DNA from: Fulvia fulva
Lineage: Eukaryota; Ascomycota; Dothideomycetes; Mycosphaerellales; Mycosphaerellaceae
Direction of reading: 5' to 3'
Assembly: GCF_020509005.1 (NCBI RefSeq)
Contig: NC_063020.1
Location: 1,674,001 to 1,738,000, forward strand
DNA: 64,000 nucleotides
Part shown: piece by piece, positions 13,401 through 23,982 of the stretch
Position numbering within the stretch: position 1 is the stretch's first letter
Layout of the letters: each line of letters begins with the position of its first letter
Notes under the pieces: model-generated
Told to the model about the DNA's origin: nothing
What the model saw: the letters and a program-made list of their open reading frames with translations, nothing else
The model's database searches: none
Translations under genes and position numbers: made by a program

Positions 13401-14950
13401 AAGGAAGTCGAGCTGATCCCTATTAGCGTAATAACAGTATAGAATACGGCAAGGCTTTTCCTTAAACATATGTTCTGTCGGCGCGTGTTTCCTAACACTA
13501 TTATATCAGACCGTAGTAAGTAGTAGGTTGCTACCTTCTAGAAGAAACTCTATAAGATACTCCGTATAAATCGTAAGCTAAGTTCTTCGTATTACCTAGA
13601 AACTAATAGACAGTCAGAACGTACTAACTAGGTAATAGAACAGTATCTTCGTATATTTACTAATAAGGTATAGGATGACTAGGTAGAATAGCTATACCTT
13701 GCTTAGTTTGCGATTAATAATCACCTGTCCGAGACTACTAGTATATCGCCGTTCTACGCTACCTTAGGCTACAACCCTAAGTTTATAGAGCGAGTTGACC
13801 TAAACGCTAGAAAGGAGGGAGGACTAACCACTCTCTAGCGACTAGATACGCGATTAGTAGAAACCTTTATACGTCGAATTTACGAGCTTTATAAGTACCT
13901 TTAAGAGAATATACGAATGTTATAAGCTCTCTAAGTAGAAGTAGCAAACCGCTACCGAAGCATTCCTCTAGACTATAAGGTAGGTAATTAGGTATATCTT
14001 AGTACTAAGAACATCCGTACGACTCGACTATCTAAGAAGCTAGATAGGAAATATGCCGGCCCTTACTAGATTACGGAAGTCATACCGGCTAGACTCTCTT
14101 ATCGACTAAAACTATTAGACGCTCTAGCAGGACTTAATAACTACTTCTATACCTTACTACTATAACGAGCCGACCACCCCGATTTCCTACTACTTAAAGG
14201 GTAGTATCTAGCGCCGCTACTACCGATAACTATCGAACCTAACACTACCGAGGCTAATATAGTAGCCGATATAGTAGTAGTACCTACGTATATATACGAG
14301 GTAGGAAAGATCCTTAATATATATACCCGTAAGCGGATAGGTAAGGTAAAGAAGGGGCATAAGCGTAAGGTAGATATATAGTATAAGGTGAAATGGGCTA
14401 GATATTAGAACGAGGAGGATAGTAAGACCTAGTAACCTATAGAGGATATACCTAAACACGCGGCCGCCGCTATTATAGACTTTTACTATAACCGGCCGGA
14501 GTTGTCTACGCCTATAGGCTTCGTAGCTCTATCTAACTAGTCCCTACTAGCTACTAAGGTGCTCGGGCTTAACACGATTAGGGTCATTCCGAAAGACACC
14601 GTTACGAATAAGTCGCCTCGAGCCTTACCTCTAATAGAATCTACTCCGTATATATTCGATACTCGAGTAGAGCCTATAGAGCCTATAATAATACCTAACC
14701 TTAGTTATAAGGATTATACGCGAGTACTAGCCGAAGATAGACGTAGGTCTAGGGCAAGCTAGCTAACTAGGCAATATATTTCTCGAAGGAAGCCGGTCGA
14801 GGATAGTCTTAATAGAGCGAATACGATATTATCGGATAACGATAGGGTACTAGAGGATGATTAGGCGTTCGCGCGATTATAGAGCTCGATAGGCAAGTGG
14901 CCTTATAAGGTAGATAACGCTTAGAGGACTAAGGCGTGTTTTAGAAGGGG
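10490..14950 (+). pseudogene. Pol pseudogene of the second gypsy element
   Basis: RT begins near 11270 (LPYRLGVDHKI, then [17 protein letters not shown]). The catalytic box reads YLDN at about 11819-11830 instead of YxDD, so one metal-binding Asp is lost by transition. RNase H lies at about 12280-12640, the integrase zinc region at about 13130-13300 and its core at about 13310-13750. The C-terminal tail to about 14950 has a lysine-rich patch near 14340-14400. No intact frame longer than about 80 codons remains. Confidence 0.8.
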
Positions 14951-14956
14951 GGATAC

Positions 14957-15140
14957 TATCACGGGTAGCCCGCGACCCCCTACTATAGCTACGTCGGCCC
15001 GGCTAAACCGCGGACCTTCCGTATCGGGTTAGCGCGGCTTAGCTTTACTTTATAACTTCGCCGCGCCTCGCGCCCCTCTTTCGTAGCTTTGTAGAATAAT
15101 AACTATCTCGTTCGGACCCTATAATACGCGCGCCCTTACA
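14957..15140 (+). repeat. 3' LTR of the second gypsy element
   Basis: It aligns base by base with 7925-8108 over 184 bp, with a few transitions. Its first bases are TATCACGGG where the partner has TGTTACGGG, so the terminal TG has become TA. A purine-rich tract (agaaggggggata) ends just before it. Confidence 0.85.
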
Positions 15141-16085
15141 CCTATAGCCTCTTTAAGAGCAATACTTATCTATTCTAGATAGACATATATAATATATAAC
15201 CTACTTTTGAAACACCCTATATAAGCCCGTATAATAACTTCCTATACTTCTAACGTAATACTTAATATCTCTCTTATAGATAAGAATACTAGGGTAGTTA
15301 TCGTCGATAAAGGCCTTAATCTAAGTAGGGCGTACGCCTATTCGAGACAGACCCTATATCTAACTAAGAATACCGATTATGTTGTTACGAGAGTTAGTAC
15401 GGGCTCTAGGCAATATAATAGGCTTAGAAGGAGGGTGGTTATACTCTAGATATTAAGATTGAGAAGGTAGGCGTGACTTATAGGGCCTAGTGACTCTTCT
15501 ATTAACGATAGGTGAATTGAGCTGTATAGTAACAGTAGTAATCTTCTATAGACATCTATACTTATTAGACCGGTACTTACTTAGCTTAGTAGCCTATTTA
15601 GCTTATAATTGCTTATTAAGTAAACCCTTACGATAATAGCGTATCTCGAGCCTATATCGATCGCCTAAAGGACTATCGTTGCCTGTCTTCTTCTACTTCT
15701 GCTTCTTAAGGTCGAAGCCCTATATAAGAGCCTATCCTAATAGCTATAGTATAAGGTCCTCGAATAAGTCGAAAGTTCTATTGTCTAGTAGTAGCATCTC
15801 TTTAGGCTCCTTCTCTTCATCTATATAGGCAAGCGTAGGAGGGCATGATGCTGAGCGGTGTATTCGGACAGCTATGAAGCCCTTAACAGCCGAGTTTAAG
15901 AGCCTTCGAGATGGGTGTCGAGACGGGTGTCGTATAGGGAATACCTAGGGTGTTGTAGGTGTCGTAACGCGCTGAATCGGACGAGCAGCATCAATATCAT
16001 ATAGTAGATCACCCTTATATTGAATTTGAGAGCCTGTGGGCACTATAGTGGGCTCTATGGTGTGTTGTTGTATGTGGTGAGGTGG
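15141..16085 (-). pseudogene. Mutator-like (MULE/FAR1-type) transposase, N-terminal part only
   Basis: On the minus strand the frame from about 16085 downwards gives an acidic leader, then FDLFEDLI, a GFDLKK segment, a CPWK-like core (degraded) and YNHPPS where MULEs have HNHPPS. This is the FAR1/WRKY-GCM1-like DNA-binding module seen at the N-terminus of MULE transposases. The catalytic DDE part is missing: the frame runs into the gypsy LTR at 15140. The first 40 or so codons (above about 16000) show little C-to-T damage, while the rest is heavily mutated. Family assignment is from motif order by eye. Confidence 0.55.
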
Positions 16086-17108
16086 TGAGAAAGCAAGAAA
16101 CGCGTGAATCTCGACACGGGCGCATGAAGCTTTGGTGGGGCTCTCACCAAAATCCCATGCCGAAGCGTCAACACCAACCTCTCGGCAACACAACGTGTTT
16201 TTACGCGATATGAGTATGAAGCATCTGGAAACAGATAGCTGCGAACACATTGGGAAAAGAATCAAGTTGATATGAGCAATATTGGTGGTGTTGATGATAA
16301 ACCGTCACTGGGGTGCGGCGATTGCTGGGGTGCGGCGAAGCTTGTGGCTCCTCAGAAGCGTGGACACGGCCCGCCTGCAGCCGCAGTGCAGCGTCATCGT
16401 GCTGGCGCAAAGCCAGCGAATCGACGATGCAGGAGCTGTCGTGTAGCCGCCGAGCCGCATGAATATCCCTTGTTTTTCTAAGGGTCCAGGGGTCCAGACA
16501 TGACTATACATAGCCGCCTGCAGCCAGTCGACAAGTGGTCGGAGTCGATAGTGAGATGGTGGAACACTGTTTTGGGACCACGACGAAACATGATGGATCG
16601 ATCGTTCACGCCCGTGCTGTATTGCACAAACGGAGCCTCGTTGCATCGCAGTCTGCGCGCGGTGCGTTGTATTGGACCATTTTGACCTCCATCTGTGCTA
16701 ACATTGTTGCACCAGTAGACCAGTTCGTTGCTGGCAGATGAAGTGAAGTTGAAACAACTTCTGAGGTATGAGCTCCAACGAGGTTGCTCTTCCCAAATCA
16801 AAGCCTTTCATTATCTACGCGGGCCGAGCACAGCTCGCTCTTGCCTTTTGCCTCGTTCACCAAGTGCACATCGCTGACAGGAAGTGGCAGTGACGTCGAA
16901 AGCGTTGCCAGACCACAAGCTGTCATTCTCGCAGAGTAGAGTAACTCATCCCACCTGCTGATCGAATGTTCGGAAACTGTTCTACGAACGACCAGAGTCC
17001 TCCCGTCACGATCTTCCACCTTCTGGCTACTCTTAGAGCAAACATCATGGCTCCAAATATATCGCCAGGGCATGGAACAGGTAATGCACATCACCAATAA
17101 GCAACAAG
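16086..17108. other. Unmutated spacer upstream of the split SANT-like gene
   Basis: Base composition returns to normal here and CTG and CAG are again common. Several overlapping frames of 60-110 codons exist on both strands, but none shows a domain, a convincing start context or a paralogue. It probably holds the promoter of the gene at 17109 and the right end of the MULE. Confidence 0.5.
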
Positions 17109-17686
17109 ATGCCAGCGCGATGGGAACCTGCAGAGCGACATGTGGTTCACGTTGCCAGAAGTGAGTTCGAACTTCCGTGGAAGCAGATCGCGATGATATT
17201 TGGTGATATATTCAAGGTTGACTGGAAAGGAACGGCTTTGCCCAAGGATAGTCAGCTCCGTCAGGAGTATCAAGGCCGTAAAGCAAAGATGTGGACGCAG
17301 GTGATCATCAAGGACGAGTACACTTCGGAGGAAAAGGCGGTAAGACAATGGGCGCGAGATGGTATCGAAAAGGCTGCAGGTCGCCTGAGCATTGCTCTAG
17401 TTGCGAAAAGTGCCAGCGGATCTGCTGCTGGTACAACACCAATTCCAACCTCCACCTCGGGCCCTTCAGGCACTATATCTTCGACCAACGCTGCTCAGAG
17501 TGATACCACCAGTCATCGCCAAGCGCATGCTCGACATCCTGCGGCTGCGGAACATACCGACGAGCAGCACGTCGATGCCCTACCGTCCAAACTCCCAAAA
17601 CTACGTCTGAAAGTCGCATCGACGCTGCAACAACCGGCAGATGGCCATGTAGACTCGCCCGACGATGTTGGTAGAGACGCTGCAAA
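17109..17686 (+). pseudogene. SANT/Myb-like small protein gene, 5' part, disrupted by hAT insertion
   Basis: From the ATG at 17109 the protein starts with a short SANT/Myb-like helix-turn-helix (WEPAERHVVHVARSEF, then LPWKQIAMIFGDIF; residues about 5-35), followed by a charged region and a Ser/Thr/Pro-rich tail. The original frame reaches GRDAA at the hAT target site (17679-17686) and then runs into the transposon, ending artificially at 17720. The missing C-terminus is at 36137-36323. The neighbouring gene at 36748 shares 18 of 29 residues in the SANT-like helix region, so this is one of a tandem pair. Function is unknown; DNA binding or a Myb-like role is an inference from the fold. Confidence 0.7.
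17679..17686. repeat. Left 8-bp target-site duplication of the hAT element
   Basis: GCTGCAAA directly before the terminal repeat, and repeated exactly at 36129-36136 directly after the other end. Eight bases is the standard duplication size for hAT transposons. Confidence 0.9.
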
Positions 17687-17701
17687 CAGACTGATCAACA
17701 A
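17687..17701. repeat. Left terminal inverted repeat of the hAT element
   Basis: CAGACTGATCAACAA; its inverted partner at 36114-36128 differs at one position. Confidence 0.88.
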
Positions 17702-17826
17702 ACAAACGAGTCAAAAATGAGGTGAATGACTTGATTGTTTGTACCCTGCTAGCTCGTGACTTGCCTTGCAAGTGAATACACAGCATCTGACTTGCCTTGG
17801 TTGCTCAACTTGTGACGTGCCAAGAC

Positions 17827-19065
17827 CTATATCGTCGTCGTTACTGGTATTGCTGTCGGAGGTGTTGTTGCCGGAGTTCTCACCCTATTGAACAGCTCTT
17901 TCTCAATCTTTATCACCCCTTGCTTGCACCAGATTTTCAAGGTCATTGGGTTGTTGATAGTGCTTGCTGCTATATGCCTTCGCTTCGGTGTAAGAATATC
18001 ACCTACTTGACTAAACTGTCGCTCCGGCTCATTACTTATTATAGGGCAGTAGTAGATATCGAGCGCTATTCGTGCTAGATTGGGCCATTACGGTAGCTTA
18101 TCAACCTAATACTTGATAGGTGAATCAGTAATAGCAAGCTTAGCTTCAGAGCACCGCGGTAGGCGTATATACTACTCTATCTCATCGAGCCCTCGTTAAG
18201 CGCAATCTTCGTCGCTCTCGTGATCTTCGACGAAGCCCTTATCGACGGCAAGGTGTAAGGACTGTTATAGCTGCTTCTTCTTGATCGTGACTAGCTTGTA
18301 GGTTAGCTAGAGCTTCGTTACCTCTTTCTTACGGCCTATAATCTACGTATTAGTAGGACCGAAGCGGCTATCGCTTTCGTTATACTCAAGCTAACGCCAC
18401 TTTATTCTTAGGTGTAATACGACTACTGCTTCGTACATAGGCATATCGTCTAATCGTATAAAGTATTCACTTATCTTCTACTAAGCAAGGTTGATCGCTA
18501 TAGAGAAGTGACCCTCTACGGTTAAGGGCAGCTCGAGCTCCTTATCCGACACTCGTTTAAGTGTTATATTAGCCGTCATTCGAGACCGCGGTAGTGGACG
18601 CCGTAGTGGCTAAAGTGGATACCTCTCTCGCTACTCTTCGAAGTGTTATATTACGCGAGCGAAAGTAGGTAGTACCTACTAGATTATACCGAAGTTGCCG
18701 CCGGTATCACCTTATAGAGTCATCGTTACGTCCTTTAACGGCCGAAGGATCTCGATATATCGCTTAATAATAGTCTAATCGTTAGCGGTAAGGGCATCGT
18801 ATACGATCGAAGGAGGTTTACGACTAGGCTCTATACCGCGCTCTATATAGCGGCGTAGGTAGTTATACTAGCTATCGACTTCTCGGCGTATAAACCCGTC
18901 GATAGCTAGTATTAGGTACGCGGCTCTCTCGGCACTATCGATATAGCTATTCTAGCGTGTCTCGATAGCGTAGATAATACCGTATATATCTTAAGCGCTA
19001 TCCGGCTTCGTTAGAGCAATAAGGTCAAGTTATAGGTGATCTAATAGCTCTAGGCGCTAAGGTGC
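17827..19065 (-). pseudogene. hAT transposase, C-terminal half
   Basis: On the minus strand, from 19065 downwards, the frame gives the middle of a hAT transposase (LDDMPMYEAVVVLHLRIKW, the usual 'pAY.A...LdPr.K' block) and then the hAT dimerisation domain (PIKY, Trp position TAG, VDKLP, WPNLARIALDIYYCP, EPERQFSQVGDILTPKRR). It ends at a TAG at 17827-17829. TAG codons replace Gln or Trp above about 18050, but the last 70 or so codons are undamaged. Confidence 0.85.
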
Positions 19066-19070
19066 CGAGT
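19066..19070. repeat. Left 5-bp target-site duplication of copia A
   Basis: CGAGT directly before the LTR start; the same CGAGT follows the other LTR at 34600-34604. The two hAT halves join here. Confidence 0.88.
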
Positions 19071-19241
19071 TGTTAAGATATAGCATCTTAAAAGGAGTCA
19101 ACAATTAGGAAGTGATCTAGCAGCCTAAGGCATCTATAATAACTTAGCTTATAGGGAGATACCTTCTCTCCCCTTTAGCTTAGATAGACATCCAACATAA
19201 TTAATATATTAGTTCCTAATATATTACTATATACTCGTGCT
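19071..19241 (+). repeat. Copia A 5' LTR, first part
   Basis: 171 bp, aligning with 34365-34535. It stops at the LINE target sequence ctatatactcgtgct (19227-19241). The remaining 64 bp lie beyond the LINEs at 29150-29213. Confidence 0.92.
19227..19241. repeat. LINE target-site copy 1
   Basis: ctatatactcgtgct. Identical copies lie at 24182-24196 and 29135-29149, and the unoccupied site in the 3' LTR is at 34521-34535. Confidence 0.9.
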
Positions 19242-19284
19242 GGTCTTCTACTACTACGTAACTCGTACCTATTTAATAGGTTAG
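19242..19284 (+). repeat. Copia LTR-derived segment at the LINE A 5' end
   Basis: The 36 bases from 19243 match, base for base, the minus-strand end of the copia B LTR (around 4688-4725): gtcttctactactacg, then taactcgtacctatttaata. They are followed by ggttag, which resembles the primer-binding-site start just inside copia A (ggttataag at 29214). LINE ORF1 starts five bases later. Confidence 0.75.
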
Positions 19285-19288
19285 AAAA

Positions 19289-20581
19289 ATGGCGACGACG
19301 ACGGCAGTAGACGACCGAGAGCAAGGGGGAGACGAGTGGAGGACGCTCTGCAAGAAGGCGGAAGAGATGGTAGCGGCAGAAGAAGGGAGGTTTCCGGAGA
19401 GAGCACTGAAAGGAGTAATGAGCGAACTGCTCGGGGGACTGAAGGCGCTCAAACGACAAACAAGCACTACGATCAACATGGCAATCGAGGCAGCAACACG
19501 AAACGCAAGAAACAACCCTCAAAGAGACCCGAGACAGACCCAGGGCCCAACGACCTGGGCAACAATCGCGAGCCAACCCACCCCCCCTCAAAGCACAGTA
19601 CTACGAGTCCATATTACGGACCAGAAAGAGAAGGAAGAGATAGGAAAGATGACCGGGAGGGAGATAGTCGAGAAGATCGGAGTAAAGGGAATAGTAGGGG
19701 CAAGGGCAGACAACAAAGGGGTCAAGCTGTTTACAGCACACGTACAGGACAAGAAGGCCCTCGAAATAAACAAGGAGTGGACACTGAAGATCGGGAGCAC
19801 AGCGAAAGTCTCCCATCAACAGTACATGGTAATTGCGCATGGGGTCCCACGAACCTTTGATACACAAAGGGATACACCAAACCTCCAGAGGCAAAACCAG
19901 GTAACAGCACCAGGACTACAGATCACAAAGACAGCGTGGGTCAAGAAGAAGATAGAGGAGGGCAAGAGGGCCTCCTCGCTGATCTTATGGGTTGCAACAC
20001 CAGAGCAAGCGAACAAGGTCTTAGACCAAGGGTTGTACTGGGACTTTGAGAGGCTGGATGTAGAAATCCATCAGAGCAACCACAGAATCCTTCAATGTTT
20101 CAACTGTCAACAGTACGGACATATTGCCCCAAAGTGTAGCAAAGCCACACCAGTCTGCTCACACTGTGCTGGTGATCACGCGACCCAAGAGTGCCAAAAA
20201 CGGAAGGAGGACACAAGATGCGCAGCATGTGGGAGAAAACACCCGGCATGGTCAAACCAATGCCCAGTTAGACTATCAGCCCAGTGGAGAGCGCGGGAAG
20301 CAAGGGTAACAACACCAACCAGGTTCCTAGTAGGTGAACAGAAACAACCAGAGAGAACCACCCACCCGAATAAGAGACCCCGGCCACAAGAGGAGCCACA
20401 AATAGTGCCAGCAATAGGGAGACCAACGTTCTTGTACAAGGCAGCGCAGAGCAATGGACAAATGAGAATCAACCAAATGATAGGGAGCCAACCCCAAAGG
20501 GAAGAACAGGAGGAGGGACGGGAAAACCAACAGCAAGACCAACAGCAAGACCAAACGGACCCAGACACAAACATGTCCTGA
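19289..20581 (+). CDS. LINE A ORF1, gag-like nucleic-acid-binding protein
   Basis: A 430-residue intact reading frame from the ATG at 19289. The N-terminal half is charged. The centre holds a fold typical of fungal LINE ORF1 (MVIAHGVPRTF, then AWVKKKIEEGKRASSLILWV). Three zinc knuckles follow at about residues 272-330: CFNCQQYGHIAPKC (CCHC), CSHCAGDHATQEC and CAACGRKHPAWSNQC. The C-terminus is Gln/Glu-rich. ORF1 proteins bind the element RNA and chaperone it during target-primed reverse transcription. Its stop codon TGA (20579-20581) overlaps the ATG of ORF2 as TGATG, which suggests coupled termination and re-initiation. No nonsense mutation is present. Confidence 0.9.
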   Translation: MATTTAVDDREQGGDEWRTLCKKAEEMVAAEEGRFPERALKGVMSELLGGLKALKRQTSTTINMAIEAATRNARNNPQRDPRQTQGPTTWATIASQPTPPQSTVLRVHITDQKEKEEIGKMTGREIVEKIGVKGIVGARADNKGVKLFTAHVQDKKALEINKEWTLKIGSTAKVSHQQYMVIAHGVPRTFDTQRDTPNLQRQNQVTAPGLQITKTAWVKKKIEEGKRASSLILWVATPEQANKVLDQGLYWDFERLDVEIHQSNHRILQCFNCQQYGHIAPKCSKATPVCSHCAGDHATQECQKRKEDTRCAACGRKHPAWSNQCPVRLSAQWRAREARVTTPTRFLVGEQKQPERTTHPNKRPRPQEEPQIVPAIGRPTFLYKAAQSNGQMRINQMIGSQPQREEQEEGRENQQQDQQQDQTDPDTNMS

Positions 20582-23500
20582 TGCCTCACACTAACAGACT
20601 ATCAATCATTCAGTATAATGTGAACAGAAGCAAAGACAAGGTCCAAAGGAGCTTTCTACAAGCCTTAGACCCGGAGGAACACCACATTATAGCAATACAG
20701 GAACCATGGATCAACCCACACTCTAGGATTCCATCAACTGTGCGAGACCCGAGATACCACGTAGTAATAAACAGAACCGAGGGAGTCCCACGAACTTGTA
20801 TCTATGTCAGTAAGAAGGTACTAGCAGAGGACTGGCAGGCCTGGCCGAGAACCGACAGGGATATCACCACAGTGCAGCTCAAAACAACTCAAGGCCAAGT
20901 CCTGATCCATAGCGTATACAACCCACCTCCAGAGTCCAGAAGCAGCACACAACTACACACGCTAGGAAGGCTCCCGGAAGCAATGGACCAACAAAACCAC
21001 AACATCGTGATAGGAGATTTCAACCTCTATCACCCAAAGTGGGGATCGGACTTCACCCCAGCACACCACTTCTTAGCAGGGAGGCTCATTGGTCAGATGG
21101 AAACAGCCCAAATGGACTTGATCACGCCAAAGGGAACAGAAACTTGGGCTAGAAACAACAGTTCTAGCACGCTAGACCTATGCTTCATGTCCCACGCCTT
21201 AACACGACGGGTAGAAAGCTGCACAGTCAATGACCAACTAGAGTCCTCATCAGACCACTATCCAATCCAAACCGACATCCAACTCACAGTTGAGGAGGAG
21301 AGGGAACCTGAGAGGAGGCTCTGCTGGAAGCAGGCCGAGTGGACACTAGTACAGCAGCGGCTAGAAGGCGAACTAGAACAGGTGAACATTGACAACATAC
21401 ACACAACGGAGGGGATTGACCAAGCAGTGGAGCAGCTGATAGAAGCTATGCAAAGGGCAGCCCAGGCCCATATACCTAAGAAGAGATGGTCGCTATACCA
21501 GAAGCCATACTGGACACCAGAGTGCACAGCCAAAGTCAAGGAGGCAAGGAGAGCAAGAAGGAGATAGGAGCAACGACGCACCCAAGCAAACTGGGAAGCC
21601 TATAACAACGCGTGCAAAGCAAAGAAGGCGCAGATCAGAAGAGACAAGACGCAGGAGTGGAGGTCAACTGTAGGGATGATCATAGAACACCCGGAACAAA
21701 TCTGGAGACTAGCAGAATAGGCCAGGAAACCAGACGAGGAACGAAACTCCCCGCCCTAGTTTCCCTCAATACAGGACCAAGACGGGGAAACGTAAACCAC
21801 TCCGATAGGGAAAGCGAAAGCATTCGCAGACCACTTCTTCGGGACTCAGGTAGAGGCAGACCTAAGCAACATCCTAGGAACACACATTCCTCCGCCAAGG
21901 GAGGCTAACTAGCAAGTGTCTGCTATAGAGATCGGAAACATTATCAAGAAACTGAAGGGCAACAAAGCCCTAGGCCTAGACAAGATCCCTAACTGTTACC
22001 TAAAAGCTAGCAGCAGCCTTATCACTCCAGTGCTTGCGCCAATCTTTACCCAGTGCATGAAGCAGGGGTATTGCCTAAAGGCCTTTAGGCAATCACTGAC
22101 TTGCGTCCTAAGGAAACCCCAAAAGGAAGACTATACCAAGTTGAAGTCATACAGACCAATTGCGTTGCTGAACACACTAGGGAAGCTCCTAGAGAAGGTC
22201 GTGGCTATAAGGCTCACCGGAATAGTAGAAGAACACAACCTCCTCCCGGCAACGCAAATGGGGGGGAGACAAAAGAGATCTACCCTCACAGCAGTCGAAC
22301 TGATCATAGAGCAAATCAGACACATCTGGCACTATGGCAACAACAAGGTAGCCTCACTGCTTTCACTAGACATATCAGGGGCTTTCGACAATGTGTCCCA
22401 CGCAAGGCTCCTACACATCCTTAGAATGAAAAGCATCCCAGCCTGGATAGTACACTTTGTGCAGTCATTCCTTAAGGACAGAACAACCCAGATCCTCCTA
22501 GGGTCCTTCAAAGCCCCGCAGACCCCAATTGCGAACACGGGCATCCCACAGGGCTCTACACTCTCCCCAATTCTGTTCCTCCTCTTTATGGCCGACCTGA
22601 CCCCACTCCTAGAAACAGCAAACACCTCAGCATCGGGGTTCGTGGATGACACAAATATCCTAGCGTGGTCGGGGTCCACAGAGGAAAACTGCGCACTCCT
22701 AGAGGAGAGACATAGACAATGCGAAAAGTGGGCAAGAGAGCATGGGGCAAAATTCGCACCGGACAAGTACCAACTTATCCATTTTAGCAAGGCAAAGACA
22801 AAACACAACTTGGCAGCACCAGTAAAAATCCAGGGGTTCGAGACCTATCCTACAAGGGAACTCAGAGTCCTTGGGATATGGCTAGACCCGAAACTCAGCT
22901 GGGGACCACAAGTGAAGAAGGCGCAAGCGAGAGCGGACACCAACAGACAATCAATCGAGAGACTCACTGCGTCAACCTGGGGGGCGACCTTCACAAAGGC
23001 CCAGACCATGTACAAGGCCATTGTCAAGCCCGCAATGCTATATGGAGCAGCAATTTGGGCAGCGGAAAAACACATCCCGAAGAGAATTGAGGACCCCCTC
23101 AACAGAGCGCAGGCAGCCTGCCTAAAGAGAGTACTAGGGGCATACAAGTCAACCCCTCACAGGACAATGGAAATGGAATCAGGTACAGCCCCCATCAGGG
23201 AGTACCTCCAGGGCATGAGGTGTCAATACGCAGAGAAGACATCAGCATACCCAGCCCAGGGAACCATCCAAGCAGCTACTCAAAGGATAAGAACCCAGTG
23301 GGAGAGGAGGAGAAGACCCAACCGGCCACACATGATCCCACAGAAGGAAGCAGACCTAAAAACATCACAGGAAATCCTAGCAGCCCTTGAACAGAGAGAA
23401 GCTCTGAGGGAGCAAGCTAACACAGGGGACAAAGGGAAAAAGAAGCAAAGCCAAGCAGAAAGGATCGCAGGTCACCTATGGGAAACGCGTTGGAACCAAA

Positions 23501-23982
23501 AACCGGTGAGGCCAGGAGCCCCACCAGCGGCCAGGACCTTCGGGAGGTATAACTACCTTATCTATAAAGACCTGAAGAGGGCGGAAGCAAGCATAGCTAT
23601 CCAGATTCGCTCTGAGCACATTGGGCTGAGAGCATACTTGCACCAAAGAAGAGTCCCAGGATACGATTCCAAACGTTGCCCCTGTGGCTACCTATCCCAA
23701 AACCCGGAGCACATGGTGCTGAACTGTACTAAGTGGGTAAAAGGGAGAAGCCAGTGGAGGGCGAAGGCAAGAGACAGGCAATACCAGGCCATCATCCAGG
23801 ACAGACAAGATATAAGGAGAGTGATAAGATGGATCCTTAACGAGGACTACCTAGAGCAATTCTCCCTAGCAGTAGAAACGGAAAGGTGGATAGAGAGGAG
23901 GGAGAGAGAGAGAAGAGCCGGGGAAACAGAAGGGAGAAAGGGAATCGAGAGGAGGACATCACCAGGGTTACGGGCAAGGTAG
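20581..23982 (+). pseudogene. LINE A ORF2, endonuclease-reverse transcriptase with five in-frame stops
   Basis: Residues 1-240 are an AP-type endonuclease (NVNRSKDK, IQEPWI, GDFNLYHPKWG, SSDHYPI). The frame then meets TAG at 21565, TAG at 21718, TAG at 21757, TAA at 21793 and TAG at 21910, all in the linker. From 21913 the same frame is open to 23982: a reverse transcriptase with catalytic FVDD at 22639-22650, and a C-terminal Cys/His motif (RCPCGYLSQNPEHMVLNC, about 23673). There is no recognisable RNase H between RT and the Cys/His end. The stops are all explainable as CAG or CAA to TAG/TAA, or TGG to TAG. As written the protein would be endonuclease only (328 residues). Confidence 0.88.

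Larger units (their letters stand above)
7925..15140 (+). mobile_element. Second Ty3/gypsy retrotransposon with both LTRs, RIP-degraded
   Basis: It is bounded by two near-identical 184-bp LTRs (7925-8108 and 14957-15140). Inside are a gag-like region rich in charged residues (about 8390-10400) and a pol with RT, RNase H and integrase. The five bases before the left LTR (aggga) and after the right LTR (cctat) do not match, and the flanks are different elements (copia integrase on the left, a Mutator-like transposase on the right). A target-site duplication is therefore not visible. Confidence 0.88.

Noticed and set aside
16201..16801. Several overlapping frames of 60-113 codons on both strands
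   Set aside because: They overlap one another, lack domains and have no paralogue; likely chance frames in GC-richer DNA.
17830..18011. Plus-strand frame that looks like a two-helix membrane protein (GIAVGGVVAGVLTLL)
   Set aside because: It is the antisense of the hAT dimerisation domain (EPERQFSQVGDIL on the minus strand) and has no ATG.
21568..21915. An intron to bypass the five stops in LINE A ORF2
   Set aside because: The linker remains in one coherent frame with LINE-like residues between the stops (AFADHFFGTQVE), and LINEs are copied from unspliced RNA.
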